A DNA stretch of 64,000 nucleotides from the NCBI GenBank assembly GCA_036346225.1, contig JARFIW010001323.1, positions 1,054,001 through 1,118,000 on the forward strand, given 5' to 3'. Position 1 is the stretch's first letter. The number at the start of each line of letters is the position of its first letter. The notes beneath the pieces were generated by a model that was given only the letters and a program-made list of their open reading frames with translations, was not told the DNA's origin and did not search any database. The DNA comes from Platerodrilus igneus (lineage: Eukaryota; Arthropoda; Insecta; Coleoptera; Lycidae). This document shows, piece after piece, positions 21,055-31,926 of this stretch. Position numbers and translations under genes: made by a program.

Positions 21055-21810
21055 ATGAACAAGGAGGCGATAAAACTTAAAAGAATTTTAATTAAGAAAA
21101 GAAACATTGTAAAAAACAAATTGCGCCAGTTAAAAGATAATGAAGTCGTCCAAGTGGAATCAATCTTACCCATAACATCACGATTAGAAACTATTGCTAA
21201 TAAACTGGATGGGGAAAGTGTGGTAAAGAAAGAAAAATTTAAAGAAGAAGAAGAAGAACTGCCTCATAGCAGTGTAAAAAAGATTAAACCTAAATTACTA
21301 GAAAGGAACGTTGACTATATTGATTCGCCGGTTATTTCTCAGCATATACCGAATATAAAAAATGATGCCATAGAGGTAGATGATGATGAAGATGATGTTG
21401 AGAATGAATACGAAGCAGAAATTAATCGAAATGCACAAGAAGCCCAGGAATATATTCAAAGCTTTGCCGATTCACCTGGTATGACACATTATCTCGAACA
21501 GCTACATCCGCTACCTCGAGAATATATTTACAATATGTTTAAAGATGTTAAGAACGAATTTGATCATAAATATGGTATTAGGTTTAACCCTGATTCAAAT
21601 GGTCTTATGATAGGCAATTCGAATTTCGCGTTGGATGATGAAAATGTTCTAATAAATGATTTGAAATATAAAGGTACTCCTGGATTATACGAACTACTGT
21701 TTAAAAAATATCCTGTCGGGTACAGTCATCGGGTATTGTTGGAGAATTTAATACTAGTAAATATTTATGTAAATAAAATAAATAAAATAACCAATTATTG
21801 CCAAAAATGA
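21055..21810 (+). CDS. DUF8207-like Polinton protein
   Basis: ATG at 21055 starts MNKEAIKLKRILIKKRNIVK. A basic, helix-prone N-terminus is followed by glutamate-rich KEEEEELPHSS and acidic EVDDDEDDVENEYE linkers, then a conserved C-terminal block: QEYIQSFADSPGMTHYLEQL, a DHKYGIRFN segment, NGLMIGNSNFALDDENVLIN and YKGTPGLYELLFKKYP. That last motif set is what I recognise as the DUF8207-type domain of arthropod Polinton proteins; its role is unknown, perhaps structural. The protein ends soon after the KGTPGLYELL motif with HRVLLENLILVNIYVNKINK, which looks shorter and less conserved than the family, and the next gene remnant begins within a few bases, so the C-terminus may be cut or shifted. 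Confidence 0.8.
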   Translation: MNKEAIKLKRILIKKRNIVKNKLRQLKDNEVVQVESILPITSRLETIANKLDGESVVKKEKFKEEEEELPHSSVKKIKPKLLERNVDYIDSPVISQHIPNIKNDAIEVDDDEDDVENEYEAEINRNAQEAQEYIQSFADSPGMTHYLEQLHPLPREYIYNMFKDVKNEFDHKYGIRFNPDSNGLMIGNSNFALDDENVLINDLKYKGTPGLYELLFKKYPVGYSHRVLLENLILVNIYVNKINKITNYCQK

Positions 21811-21814
21811 ACGT

Positions 21815-22395
21815 AACATGGTGCCACTTGTTAGAGCACCTAAGGCACTTAGTTAGGGAAATATCGGATTCAATTGTAGAAAACCACCTTTTTGTGGTGC
21901 AGGTATAATGCGAGGGAATTTAATTTTCTTTCTACCTCCAGCAGCGTTCACGACTCTTTTTACCAACTTGCAAAACTTTCTTTAAATTGTCAGATTCAAC
22001 TTGATCAATATCTGATTTTATTTTCTTTAGGAAACCTCCTTTGAAATTTATTTTCTTTTTCTAAATACGTCTGTCTAGTTTTCTTTTAGCTTTCATGGCT
22101 TTTGAAACAAACCAATCTGCAGCTTTTTTACAAAAGTTTGCATTTTTGACTTTACTCTTTCTCAAGCACATTCTTGTAAAATTTTGTTTGCTCGATGCCT
22201 GGCCTGTAGATCGTCGGGGTACTTGGAATATTCAATATCGCGATCTTTGCACAAACGGTTCAAGTCGTTGATTCCAGAATCGCCTCGGACTACCCGTTCT
22301 TCTAGTCTTCCAGCCTTGTTCCCGGCCCGCAAAAAGAACAATTTGGAAGGTAGACCTCAAATGGCAACTTATTTATTACTTTGTTGAAAAAACCC
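21815..22395 (-). pseudogene. Second PLA2-like / pVI-like gene, decayed
   Basis: Complement from about 22395 encodes NKVINKLPFEVYLPNCSFCG, then CGPGTRLE, a frameshift, VVRGDSGINDLNRLC, KDRDIEYSK and ARHRANKILQ. The layout matches the PLA2-like gene at 19380-20174, but the catalytic His-Asp motif reads R-D (KDRD instead of KEHD), so the histidine is lost. A gap with frameshifts leads to a pVI-like tail, KIKFPRIIPAPQKGGF and LSALGALTSGT (about 21935-21815). The copy is as divergent from the first as separate element copies usually are. It abuts the DUF8207-like gene, which suggests a second Polinton fragment joined here. Confidence 0.75.
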
Positions 22396-22920
22396 TTACC
22401 AAACTACACAATTATGTGTGTCTGGAAATCAACAAACAACAACAAAAAGAACAATTTTTACGAACATCTCTATTGATAACTTTTCACAATTTCCAAATAA
22501 TTCATTTACAAAATAAATCTATTTCAAAATCTTATAATAAATACAATTTACAAATTTAATATTCATTTAGGAAAGATGTTGATTGAGCTAGTGGATCATG
22601 CGCTGTGATAACCGAAATCTTTTAAAGATTAAACCTTTAATAGACGCTTATGTAACAAGTTCTGGAAATTTGTATTTGGTAGGTAGGAGTAAAAGCTATC
22701 TTGCATTTCTACTACAAGGTGAGAAAAACAGAATGGTGTGTGGGAATAGAACATATTATCGGAAAAAGGCGGTGGTCCGGAATAAATAGACGTTTGCTCA
22801 TATGTATTCTGAACAAGGTGGTGGTGGCAGCTGATAAGTTGGGCTTGCAATGGTCGAATAAAGATTTTTGATCAAGATAAACGACGATGCAAAAAGAATT
22901 TCGATTAATATATAAGTAAT
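22396..22920. other. Intergenic, no gene seen; right Polinton end expected but not found
   Basis: AT-rich spacer. I looked for an inverted match to sequence left of 12.7 kb and saw none. A 63-codon frame at 22598-22789 has no recognisable motif. Confidence 0.3.
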
Positions 22921-22928
22921 ATAACTTG

Positions 22929-23100
22929 CAGGGATGGACTTGGGTTCGGGCTTTCGCGCCGGCCCGGCCCGGGCCCGGCCCGATTTCGGGCTCGAATCCG
23001 GGCCGGGCCGTTGACTACTTTATTCGGCCGGGTCTATCTTTTTTCGGTCTGAGCCGGACCAAACGATTCGGGCCGGCCCGAACTTTTCGGGCAAAAAACT
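22929..23100 (+). repeat. GC-rich subterminal repeat, left end of hAT
   Basis: Dense GGCCCGGCCCGGGC and GGCCGGG units, strongly GC-rich in a very AT-rich surrounding. The mirror block lies at 26390-26548. Confidence 0.85.
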
Positions 23101-24967
23101 CACAAGTGGATATTCCACTGTCGTTTCACTTCTATCTCACATTGAGTAAGTAAACGTTTTAATTATATTTTCACGTAGTGTCTTTAGAACCCATTAATAA
23201 TCAGTTTTTCGTCTTGTTTAGTGTAAAGGAGACGTGATATTATAACTCACTTCTTATCCCGAATATTTTCTTTTAGTCCTATTTAATGTTCCTCGTGTTG
23301 TACTTTCGGCAAGTTAAAAATGCCCAGGAACATCACACTAGGTGATTTATTCATGATTCAAAAGTTTGCACGATTTCTATTGTGTATATGTGTATACTTC
23401 AAATTTTAATCATTCGGTGTACGTCGATATTATCAATGGCGTGTATAGTTTATGTCTACCACCTAAAACACTAGAGAGTTATTGCAATGTTCAATTTACC
23501 AATTTTTAAATAAAGTTTTCCTTATTTGACATTTAGACATGCGCAATTAACACACCTTTAAAATTTGTACTTTATTAAAATGCAGGACACCTTTATTTAA
23601 TTTAAATACAGGCAAGAAATGCTTTTATTTAAGGCGCCTTAATTTTGACATATACCAAATGCCTAACGTACAAACTTACATTTAGTTGTCTGCTTTCTGT
23701 ATAAATATTGTGAAATTAAATGGCTTTTTGTAGTGTTGTTTCTGTAATTAAATTTAGAGATATAATGTCCGAGTTTATAACACGAAAAGGATATAAAACG
23801 TCAACGCTCTAAATACGAGGATGCTGTTGTGTAATGCTTTTCCTAGAAGTAAGGTGTAAAAATCCTTTTGAAAACAGATATGCTATATGCTTGGGAAGAA
23901 GTAAAAAACAGTGTCTTGAAGAGTATCCCGTGATAACATTTTGACTCAAATAATAAAAAAGAGTTAATCTTTGTGGGAATTCAATTTTTTTTATCTTTTC
24001 CAATATAAATAAACATGTATTATAGGTCACCTTGTCACAAAAGAGATTAATTTTTTATTCATTTTTAAAACACAACTTACAGATATAGAATACTAAACAT
24101 ATAAGTCAAAATAAAGAGTAAAGGAAAAAACACTTGCAATAACACTCCTTTAAATTGGATGCAAACTTTTAATAAAAGATACTTTATTTGAAATTCTTTT
24201 AATAAAGTCTTCTTGGAATGAGTTTGCAATAACTCTCTAATGTTAAGTAGGTAATTTTAGTAAAATTCTTTGAAGTAGGTGCCAGAAGATAAAGCGGACG
24301 CAAATTTATGATAAGGTTATAAGGTACATTAAGCGTACACTCAATTTACATAAAAGTCCAATCGATGTCAATGCGTTCTTTCAACAAATTTCTATTTTCA
24401 ATTTATTGTAGAATTTACTGTCTACCTTTTTTTCAAAACTTGCCTGTTGATTTACTCACCCCATAAAATCATATGCATGTTTTATATTTTTATATGCGCA
24501 AATTTTGCAGCCACATGTTGTCTTTAATAGCTTTTGTAGTTTTAATTTATAGTTTTATAGCTACAAGTTAAAAATGTGGTGAGGTTGTTTAAAAACATCG
24601 CGTATCTTTACTAAATTGGTAGTTTGCCGAAAAGTTGGATGTACCCATTCCTTATAATTCCTCGCACATTTTGTACATAATATTTTCAGTGCAGATGCAA
24701 GTCCGTGTAGAACACAGTTGGTTTTTATGGTAATTGTTTATGGAAATTGTTTATTGTAGTTTCATAGATTTTTAAAGATTTTGCTCAGGTCTCCCAGTCT
24801 CAGTTGGCCGATGACAACTTTATACTCAAGACCGCCTTAATTTGAATTAAATAATAACACTTATTTCTAGTATAGTATATAGACTACCGAGTATAACAAA
24901 TATATAACAAATAAAATAATATTTTTCCACTTCATATATGATAGTGTTGTTTGATATAATAACTATC

Positions 24968-25290
24968 ATGTCAGACTTTGATAGCGACGATAGCGTGAAA
25001 GACCCTAATAATAATTCCAACGAAAGTGGTAATAGTGCTGTTGATAGTCAAACAAACCTACGTTTTGATATGACAACCGGGTCGACATCCCGCAGCAAAT
25101 TTAAACAATTAATTTTTGAGTTTGGTGTTATTTCAAATGATATAAAAACTGCCTCTTGTTTGTTGTATAAGAAGAAAAAAGGCAGAGTGGAATTCAAAAT
25201 TAGATATTCAAGCACCACCAATTTATAATGTCATTTAAAATCAGTTCATGAAAGTGAATATAAAGTTTTATTTGCAAATGCTGACTAGAC
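24968..25290 (+). pseudogene. hAT transposase N-terminal BED zinc finger remnant
   Basis: From ATG at 24968 (MSDFDSDDSVKDPNNNSNES) the frame has an acidic, Ser/Asn-rich start, then SKFKQLIFEFG, ASCLLYKKKKG and SSTTNL, a TAA at 25226-25228, and in the same frame CHLKSVHESEYKVLF. This is the BED-finger layout of hAT transposases (C-x2-C ... HLxxxHxxxY); the second cysteine and the usual W/F are changed. No RNase H-like transposase core follows, so only the DNA-binding part of the protein remains. Confidence 0.7.
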
Positions 25291-26988
25291 CGGACCCAGT
25301 AAGGACCCATTTTATAAGCAGAAGACTCTAAAGGAGATGTACCAGTCAAAGGTAAGCATAATATTTACTGATTCTTATAATTAAGAATTTAGATTTCAAA
25401 ATAAGGTGTTTGTGTATAGACGAACTATAGATATAAATTACCTACAAAAGTTAAGATGTCCTCAAATGGCATCTAAACTAAACTTTACATTGCATCAATG
25501 AAGAGGGAAAAATTGCGTTATCATAATCAGTTTATTGGGGTTAAATACATATATATTTTTTGCAAATTAACCGTAGACATATACTTTTTATTGCTTGAAA
25601 ATTTTAGGAAAGTAATTTTTGTAGACATATATGCCAAAAATAATATATGTGCTCACACCTATTCAATGACACAAATTTAGAATAAAGGCAACAGCTGTTA
25701 TAGCTTTTCCGACGTGTCCAACCCTTCAGGTCTCAGGTAGATAATAGTTGTTCTTCCATATAACATCCACAGGGATTATGATGCAGGTGGTGGTACTATG
25801 TTTGTTCGTTGAACTTTCCCAATTGCATTTAAACGAAAGTGAAAGTTTATTTCACTAAAATGCCAAATAGGTACCGATTTGTATCCGCACATTTGTTCCT
25901 ATCGGTCAAGCTATTCAACCGTCAGAAACTGATTTACTACTTATTCTAATTTACTTGCCTGAGCAGTTTCCAGTTTGTTTTAGAGAACTCTTATTAAAAA
26001 AACTAAAAACTTTTATATTAATTTTAATTTAGTTTTGTTAGGGTTTCTGTCAATCCTCAAATAAAATTTCAGACCTCTCAAAATTATATCTTGGAATTCT
26101 TCGAAACTTTTTGCAGAATTATACAAATGAAGATGAATTTGAATACCATTAAATCTAAAACCTAAAAAACTCCCACTTAAAACTGATTCAAAATGCGAAT
26201 TTGTAGAGATTCATCACCGATAGCAACGATGCTTTAAATAAATCTACTATATAGCTGTTGGTTTATATTAGATTATTTAAACATCATTAGAGTTACAGTT
26301 TTTATGTTGGCTGCCACTAAAATTCATTGCAAAGTAGTTACTTGTTGAAAACAACTGCAAAAATATCTTCTGATTTACTGAATGAAAGTCGGGGCGGCTC
26401 GAAATTTCGGGCCGGACCGGCCCGGTCCGCCGGGCCGGGTCATCAGTTTTCATTTCGGGTCTGGCCTCGGGCCGGGCCGGTCACTTTTCTGTGTCGGGCT
26501 GGGTCGGGTTTATTAAAAGCCCAGCCCGGCCCGGCCCGAGTCCATCCCTAATAGCTTGTATGTTTTTAATAAAAATGAATAATGAATTGTTTTTAATTGT
26601 ACGAGAACTGTCTACTTGTTATTGTAAATGCTCCATAATAACTATCACCCCTGGCGACACAAAACAGAATTTCCAGGTGGACTTACTCATCCGGGTGTGC
26701 ACTGGCATAATTGCAGTTGGTGGGCCTTTGATATATCGATATCTATTTTTTAATTTTTATTACTACAATCTTTTTGCTGTGTTAATATACCGTTGCTCTG
26801 GGGTATATTATAGCAGACTTGGTAATATACGCGTTGCACATTTACGAAGATGACTTAATATACTAGAACGATTTAGAAAAACAGCTACTGCGCCGATCTA
26901 AATGTTACAATAAATAAAAATTCTATTTAATTTAGTACAGACGTTGATAAAACATAGATCAGTAATTGTTAGTCAAAGTTTTGTCAAA

Positions 26989-27099
26989 ATGTGTCAATTA
27001 GCAGGATTGCTCTGCATCAGTTTATTTATTTTTTGTCTATATGTCAGGTGTAGTTTTGCACTACATGTGGAAAACATTCCAACTATAGAAGGTTTGTAG
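26989..27099 (+). other. Possible first exon encoding a secretory signal peptide
   Basis: ATG at 26989 opens a 36-codon frame, MCQLAGLLCISLFIFCLYVR then CSFALHVENIPTIEG, with a hydrophobic core and a plausible cleavage site after SFA. A possible splice donor GAAG|GTTTGT follows the last Gly codon. No second exon was found. It could be the first exon of a secreted peptide gene or a chance frame. Confidence 0.3.
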
Positions 27100-27450
27100 T
27101 TTGATTGTTATGTACTTTATCAAACTAAATCGTTATCGTTCTAGGCAATGCCATTTTATTTAACTCAGCATTCTTCGTCTACGAGATGTTATTTGTTCAC
27201 ACTTTTGGGTTAAATATTACCAAATATAGAAAATCCTGTGTTTATTTTACATAAGATATAGGAAACAATTACAATAAGTAGTATAGATATTTGTGATTTG
27301 TTACATTAAATTGATTTCATCTATACTTAATACCCAATATTCCTCTAACAAGTACATCCAAGCAATTGCTACGGGTTTCTTCAAATAGTTCACCAATATT
27401 GAAGCAGTCTTCCAGCTGTATCGAATCATGCATTCAGTGAATGTTTGGGC

Positions 27451-28260
27451 CTATGGTATTAAACGTTGATCGGCTATTATTAAAATAGGAGTACGATTTA
27501 TGATGGCGTTCATGTTTTGTATATTCCCAGGACATGGATCACCACCTAGTAATAATTTAATTTCCTCGTGAGACTCGGGCTCTGCCTGGTCCTTATCCCA
27601 CACCAAAATCCACTTATCGTGAGCTCCTTGTAGTGAAAATGCTTTCAATCTAGTAAAGTTTTTAATGTATTCCACATTTAGGTATCTGCAACACAATCTA
27701 AAAAATAGTTTTTACCTGAATTTACAGGACCTATGATTTCAAATGATGTGACTTTTGATGTCTTTTTTTCAACTATGTTATATATAATTCCTTGAACACT
27801 GTATTGACGGTATCTTCAGCATTTAAACCCAACGCCATCGAGTAAAAACTGTATTGAAAGTGTAACAGTTCCGTTAGTTTTTCAGTGATGTCGCAATATC
27901 GTAGTAGTATGAACTTTTAAAAGTGCATGCCCAGAGAGGATTATTACTCTTATAACAACGCATATAATCAGACATTTCTCACTGTATCACTCTGATGCGA
28001 ATGAAATTAAGCACCGTAGTAAAGGTTTTGTTTACATTGGCTATATATCGTAATATAAAGTCCTGCCAACGAACGTTGTGCATATTGATTGCATTAGTAC
28101 TATACAGAACTTTGAACTTTCCAATCATATTCTCTATTTCTTCGGCAATATTGCTACGTTGATATTTTGTGTTTGCAGCAATCTTGTCGCCCACCAATCC
28201 ATCAGAGAATTCAACGTCCTTGATTCGTCTGAATTCGCAAATACTTTTATTCTTTTAATG
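27451..28260 (-). pseudogene. Endogenous parvovirus/densovirus-like NS1 helicase (SF3) fossil
   Basis: On the minus strand the SF3 helicase signature of parvovirus NS1 is visible in two frames. Near 27745-27700 is Walker A, IIGPVNSGKNYF; after a one-base frameshift, 27696-27451 encodes WILVWDKDQAEPES (Walker B region), LLLGGDPCPGNIQ and INRTPILIIADQ (motif C region). Upstream, 28260-27979 holds an open stretch with EEIENMIGKFKVLY and VRWQDFILRYIANV that fits the pre-helicase part of NS1. In viruses this ATPase unwinds the genome during rolling-hairpin replication. Stops and frameshifts show an old insertion. No capsid gene or viral hairpins were seen. The insect-infecting Densovirinae are the likeliest source, given the host; this needs a phylogeny. 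Confidence 0.75.
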
Positions 28261-28292
28261 GCTGTCCGCTACTTGTTTTGTTCCGTCATTAC

Positions 28293-29060
28293 TTAATCCC
28301 GAATTGGGTATATATTTAATTCCACAATCGCTGTGTAGGATGACACACTGCAACTGTACGTGCAATAATTGTCGCCCTGCAGTACTGAGATACTCGATTT
28401 ATGTATTGGTATCGCTGAATGTGATGTCATCAATCTTTGTAGTCCTAATAGTCCGGTTGAAGCAGACGAATCCCTGGCTGGAATAGCATCTACAGCAGTA
28501 CCATTTCCATGGACAGGCATGTATAGCATTGATTCGGTCTCGTTCGTCATTGTCTTCTCTATCGAGGAATAGAGCAAAGAATTTACAGCCTTTTCTATAT
28601 ATACTATTAGTATAGTTCTAGTAACATCTTTGGTAATTGAAGCCGCTTTTGACGAGGATTGACTCTCAAACCACTCGAATGGCTGGTTCTCAATTAACTA
28701 CATTCAATCCTTGAAAGAAGTCATATCCCAGTATTGTAGTTCGTTTAGGATTTCTTGCTCATGTCACTGAACGAGCGCTAAAGCTAGTTTGTTGGGTATT
28801 GTCTATAAGTTTTAAAGAACTAGAATGTATATTATTTTAAAAAATTTACTTTTATTTGTGGATGAGTTGTTTGAACAATCTTTGAAGTTCTCAGCAGCTG
28901 TAGCCAGAAGGTATTCTGCATCGTAGTTTTCTCGGTTAAGTAAGACCTCTTCCCATAGGTCATCTTCGAAATCTTGAGCTTCGCATATGTGGTCGCAGCT
29001 ACCGCATCTGCTTTTTCGACTTCTATGACATTCTGTTGAATTGCTTCTTGATCGTGACAT
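28293..29060 (-). other. Unassigned reading frames upstream of the NS1-like fossil, possibly two spliced exons
   Basis: A frame from ATG 29060 (MSRSRSNSTECHRSRKSRCG, then an acidic DFEDDLWEEVLL) reaches a possible donor A|GTAAAT at 28850/28849. A second frame runs 28558-28293 after a pyrimidine-bearing acceptor ending ATAG at 28559, and the two would join in phase. The second piece contains MTNETESMLYMPVHGNGTAV and ends with TAG-type stops before the NS1-like region. They might be the N-terminal part of the viral gene, another viral gene, or host exons. No motif decides. Confidence 0.3.
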
Positions 29061-29198
29061 TGTTTTGAATTCATTTACTATAAAGTTTTTATTATATCGG
29101 AAAATTGTAAACTGCTTGGCCACTTAGATTAAATACAATCTATTCCAAGGTTTTAACAGGCCACTTGGAAATATTTAAGTTTAATAAGTGAAAGGATG

Positions 29199-29275
29199 TG
29201 TTACGGTATTCCGCGCAAACACAAAAGAAAACAGTAAAAGTAAGTAAAGAAATGTTTACGCTGAATACCGCAACA
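29199..29275. repeat. 77-bp segment with 13-bp inverted ends
   Basis: TGTTACGGTATTC at 29199 and the complement TGTTGCGGTATTC from 29275 differ at one base. No target duplication was found. It could be a tiny deletion derivative of a transposon or a hairpin by chance. Confidence 0.35.
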
Positions 29276-31640
29276 GAACGGGGGATTGAATGGTAGAAGT
29301 TGGACTAGCTCAAAAACCTCGGAGAGAGGCGTGGGTGAAAATAGAAACGCATTGGAAACCTCTGTGATACTATATTGGTAACATCGAATCTTGGAAGATT
29401 ATTTACAAAGTAATAAAATAAATAAATAGCGCAATCGTGATTGTGTCATAACATATAAAAATTGGTAAGCAAATATTACATCTTATGATCTAAATAACTA
29501 CTTAATGGTTCACCTTACATACATATAAAAGAAAATAAAACAAACTATACAGTAAATCTAGAAAAAGAAATATACTTAAATTATATGTACATGCTGCTTT
29601 GTGAAGTGCACCTCCGCAGAAATAATATAACATTGACAATTAGATACCATAACTTAAATTAATCATATATTAAATACTTTTAAATTAAGGCATAAGTTCA
29701 GAAAGACAAAAGAAACAGTAAAACGGACTCCAACATAAACATTGATTCATTAATTTTTAATTTATAGAATAATAGCATAGTTGTTCGTGCATCGTGCCTG
29801 TAAGTTTTGTAACGGGGTGGTGCCAATTTATCGGATAATATACGCAATAGCAGCAAATGAAAAGTTTATTCTTCACGCAGCAAAAAAAGAATTATGGAAA
29901 TAGAAAAACTGTACCTTGAGCAATCAGCTTCATGCTGGTCTCATCTTAAGGCTGCAAAAATGCTGCTGCATTTCTCTATGGGCTGGCTGCATGCTGGAAC
30001 CACCAACTTCACTTATACAAGCACAAAGAGCATTTCTAATAGCGCGACTTTACATCATGTCTCTTTTCGGTAATGCTTAATCTTTAATTCCCCTCTTTCA
30101 AAGCACGGTCTCTATTTTATAAGGCCAGACTCATGTATGGGGGTAGAGTATTTGATTTTTAAAGATATCGCCGAATTACTATGTGTGCAGAATTTCCAGG
30201 CAACAGCTGCCGAAATACAAACTGTAGCAGCTTGCCAACAAGCAGATAACGCAATTATCAAAAGGTTTTAAACAAAGGAGAACACTTTTGTTACTTTGTA
30301 ACATCTTAACAGCTGCAGAATACCAGATAACAAGTCCATTGTAAGCAGGTGGTAAGGTCTTATCTTTTAGAAGAAAGCTGCAGCTTTTAATTGAAATGTA
30401 ATCACTGCAGGTGCTAGGAAATACTGCAACTACTTTGTAACGCAATGTTTCCTAGGCAGCTGTTTGATTTTCTAAAGCAAACCTTTGCATAGAGTAATTG
30501 CTTGAAAAATTTTATTAACTAATACTAATTCAAATGGCAGGAAATCGAGCTTGTTGAGGAATTTTAAGGCATTTTAAAAATAAATGCAGGAAAATTTGTT
30601 TGCAGGGTTTTGAACGTATCATATGGTCATAATGATAACAACTTACTAAAAATTGCAGAACTCTGTAGAAGACTGGAATAAATTCAATTTCTTAAAAATG
30701 ATTAATTGACCTCTATTTCTATTTTTTCCTAAGGATGAACTGCCGTTACAACTATTCCAAATATTTATCTATATACATTAAAGAAAAGTATAGTAATTTT
30801 CTCCCAAAAAATTAATATACTTTTCAAAATTTGTTGATAACAGGCAGACCAAGTGCTTTGAGAATCAACGTAAAACTTCGTGTATTTTTGTTATGTTTTT
30901 CTATTTACATAGACGTCCTACCAGAACATTCACCTAAGTTATTAATCAGAAAATATCCTCATTTGTATAAATTAGTCAAACCTTTCCCTTTCTAATTTTA
31001 TGAAACATTTAACTACTCGAGGCATTTATAACTAATATGAAGAATTAATTCCTGACTGTGTACACAAAATTTTTTAATAAACTTCAAAAGAAAAAAATTA
31101 ACGACGTAGACAAGATGTAATCCATATTTATTGGAACAATCAATTATTTAACTAGTCTTTATTGATGTGATATTAGTTTTATACTCAAAATGTCCTATAT
31201 TTAATGTAACAGTCTGATGGAATATTAATTTTTTAGTTGACATGGCACCGAACATGGCTAACGCCGACAGCGCTGTGCTGTAATTTTATAAAGATTCTAT
31301 AACTATAATTTTATTTCTACACTAGAAAACTGTCTTTTGTATTTTATTTATAATTAAACCAGGATGCTAATAAAAAAACTATCTTTTCCTGGCGATTGAA
31401 TGTAAATAGATAAGTTTTAGGGTTTTTAACATTGTCGCAAATAGCAATCTAATAATTATCGACTGATGTATACAAACAAGCAATTAGTACAAGTCGTTAT
31501 GAAAACTCATTTCCAATAAGCACATTTATGTAAACATTCATATTCTAAAATTATTGGATATAGCCAAATCTGCGTTGATATTTAAGAAAAATTTCACACT
31601 ATTTGAACCACTAGATTTCAAAAGATTCCCAACAAACTGG
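29276..31640. other. Intergenic, no gene seen
   Basis: AT-rich. The part 29930-30460 is unusually rich in CTGCA and CAGC words, but its longest frame (30179-30445, minus) shows no known motif. Confidence 0.3.
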
Positions 31641-31649
31641 CGAAATTAA

Positions 31650-31754
31650 ATGACGATGAGCAAGATATGGACACTTTGCGCCGCACTATTATGCATTTTC
31701 GTTACAGATTTTGCTGTTGAAGCTAATTCATTAACTAAACCTCTTTTCTTTTGA
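31650..31754 (+). other. Second short frame with a secretory signal peptide
   Basis: ATG at 31650 encodes MTMSKIWTLCAALLCIFVTD then FAVEANSLTKPLFF and stops at 31754. It has a positively charged start, a hydrophobic core and a good cleavage site after VEA. Length of 34 residues with only 10 after the site suggests either a truncated first exon or a chance frame. No donor of quality was seen within it. Confidence 0.3.
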
Positions 31755-31926
31755 TGGTGGTTTAGCTTATGTATTTGGTTTTCAATTTGCATACAGATGT
31801 TTGTTTTTGCATAAGATTGTTGTTAGTATGTTTTTTCTTCTAATAATACAAAGTTGGTTAATAGCTTCATGTAACTTAATTCTACACTAGTACACTAGTA
31901 CACTACAAAATAAAAATAGAATTTGT

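Larger units (their letters stand above)
22929..26550. mobile_element. hAT transposon, internally decayed, with intact ends
   Basis: Left end CAGGGATGGACTTGGG at 22929; right end complement of TCCATCCCTA at 26541-26550, giving inverted ends matching over the first 12 bases except the outermost base. Flanking 8-bp target duplications ATAACTTG (22921-22928) and ATAGCTTG (26551-26558) agree in 7 of 8 bases. Both subterminal regions (22950-23095 and 26390-26540) are rich in GGGCCGGGC-type units that break the AT-rich background. CAG ends, 8-bp duplications and an internal BED finger together indicate hAT. The catalytic domain is missing, so the copy is non-autonomous. Confidence 0.88.

Noticed and set aside
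26327..26853. Gly/Pro/Ala/Arg-rich frames around 26.4-26.6 kb
   Set aside because: Produced by the GGGCCGGGC subterminal repeats of the hAT element. Same for 22926-23153.
29930..30460. CTGCA-rich segment as a coding exon
   Set aside because: The longest frame has no recognisable motif and the word bias is on both strands.
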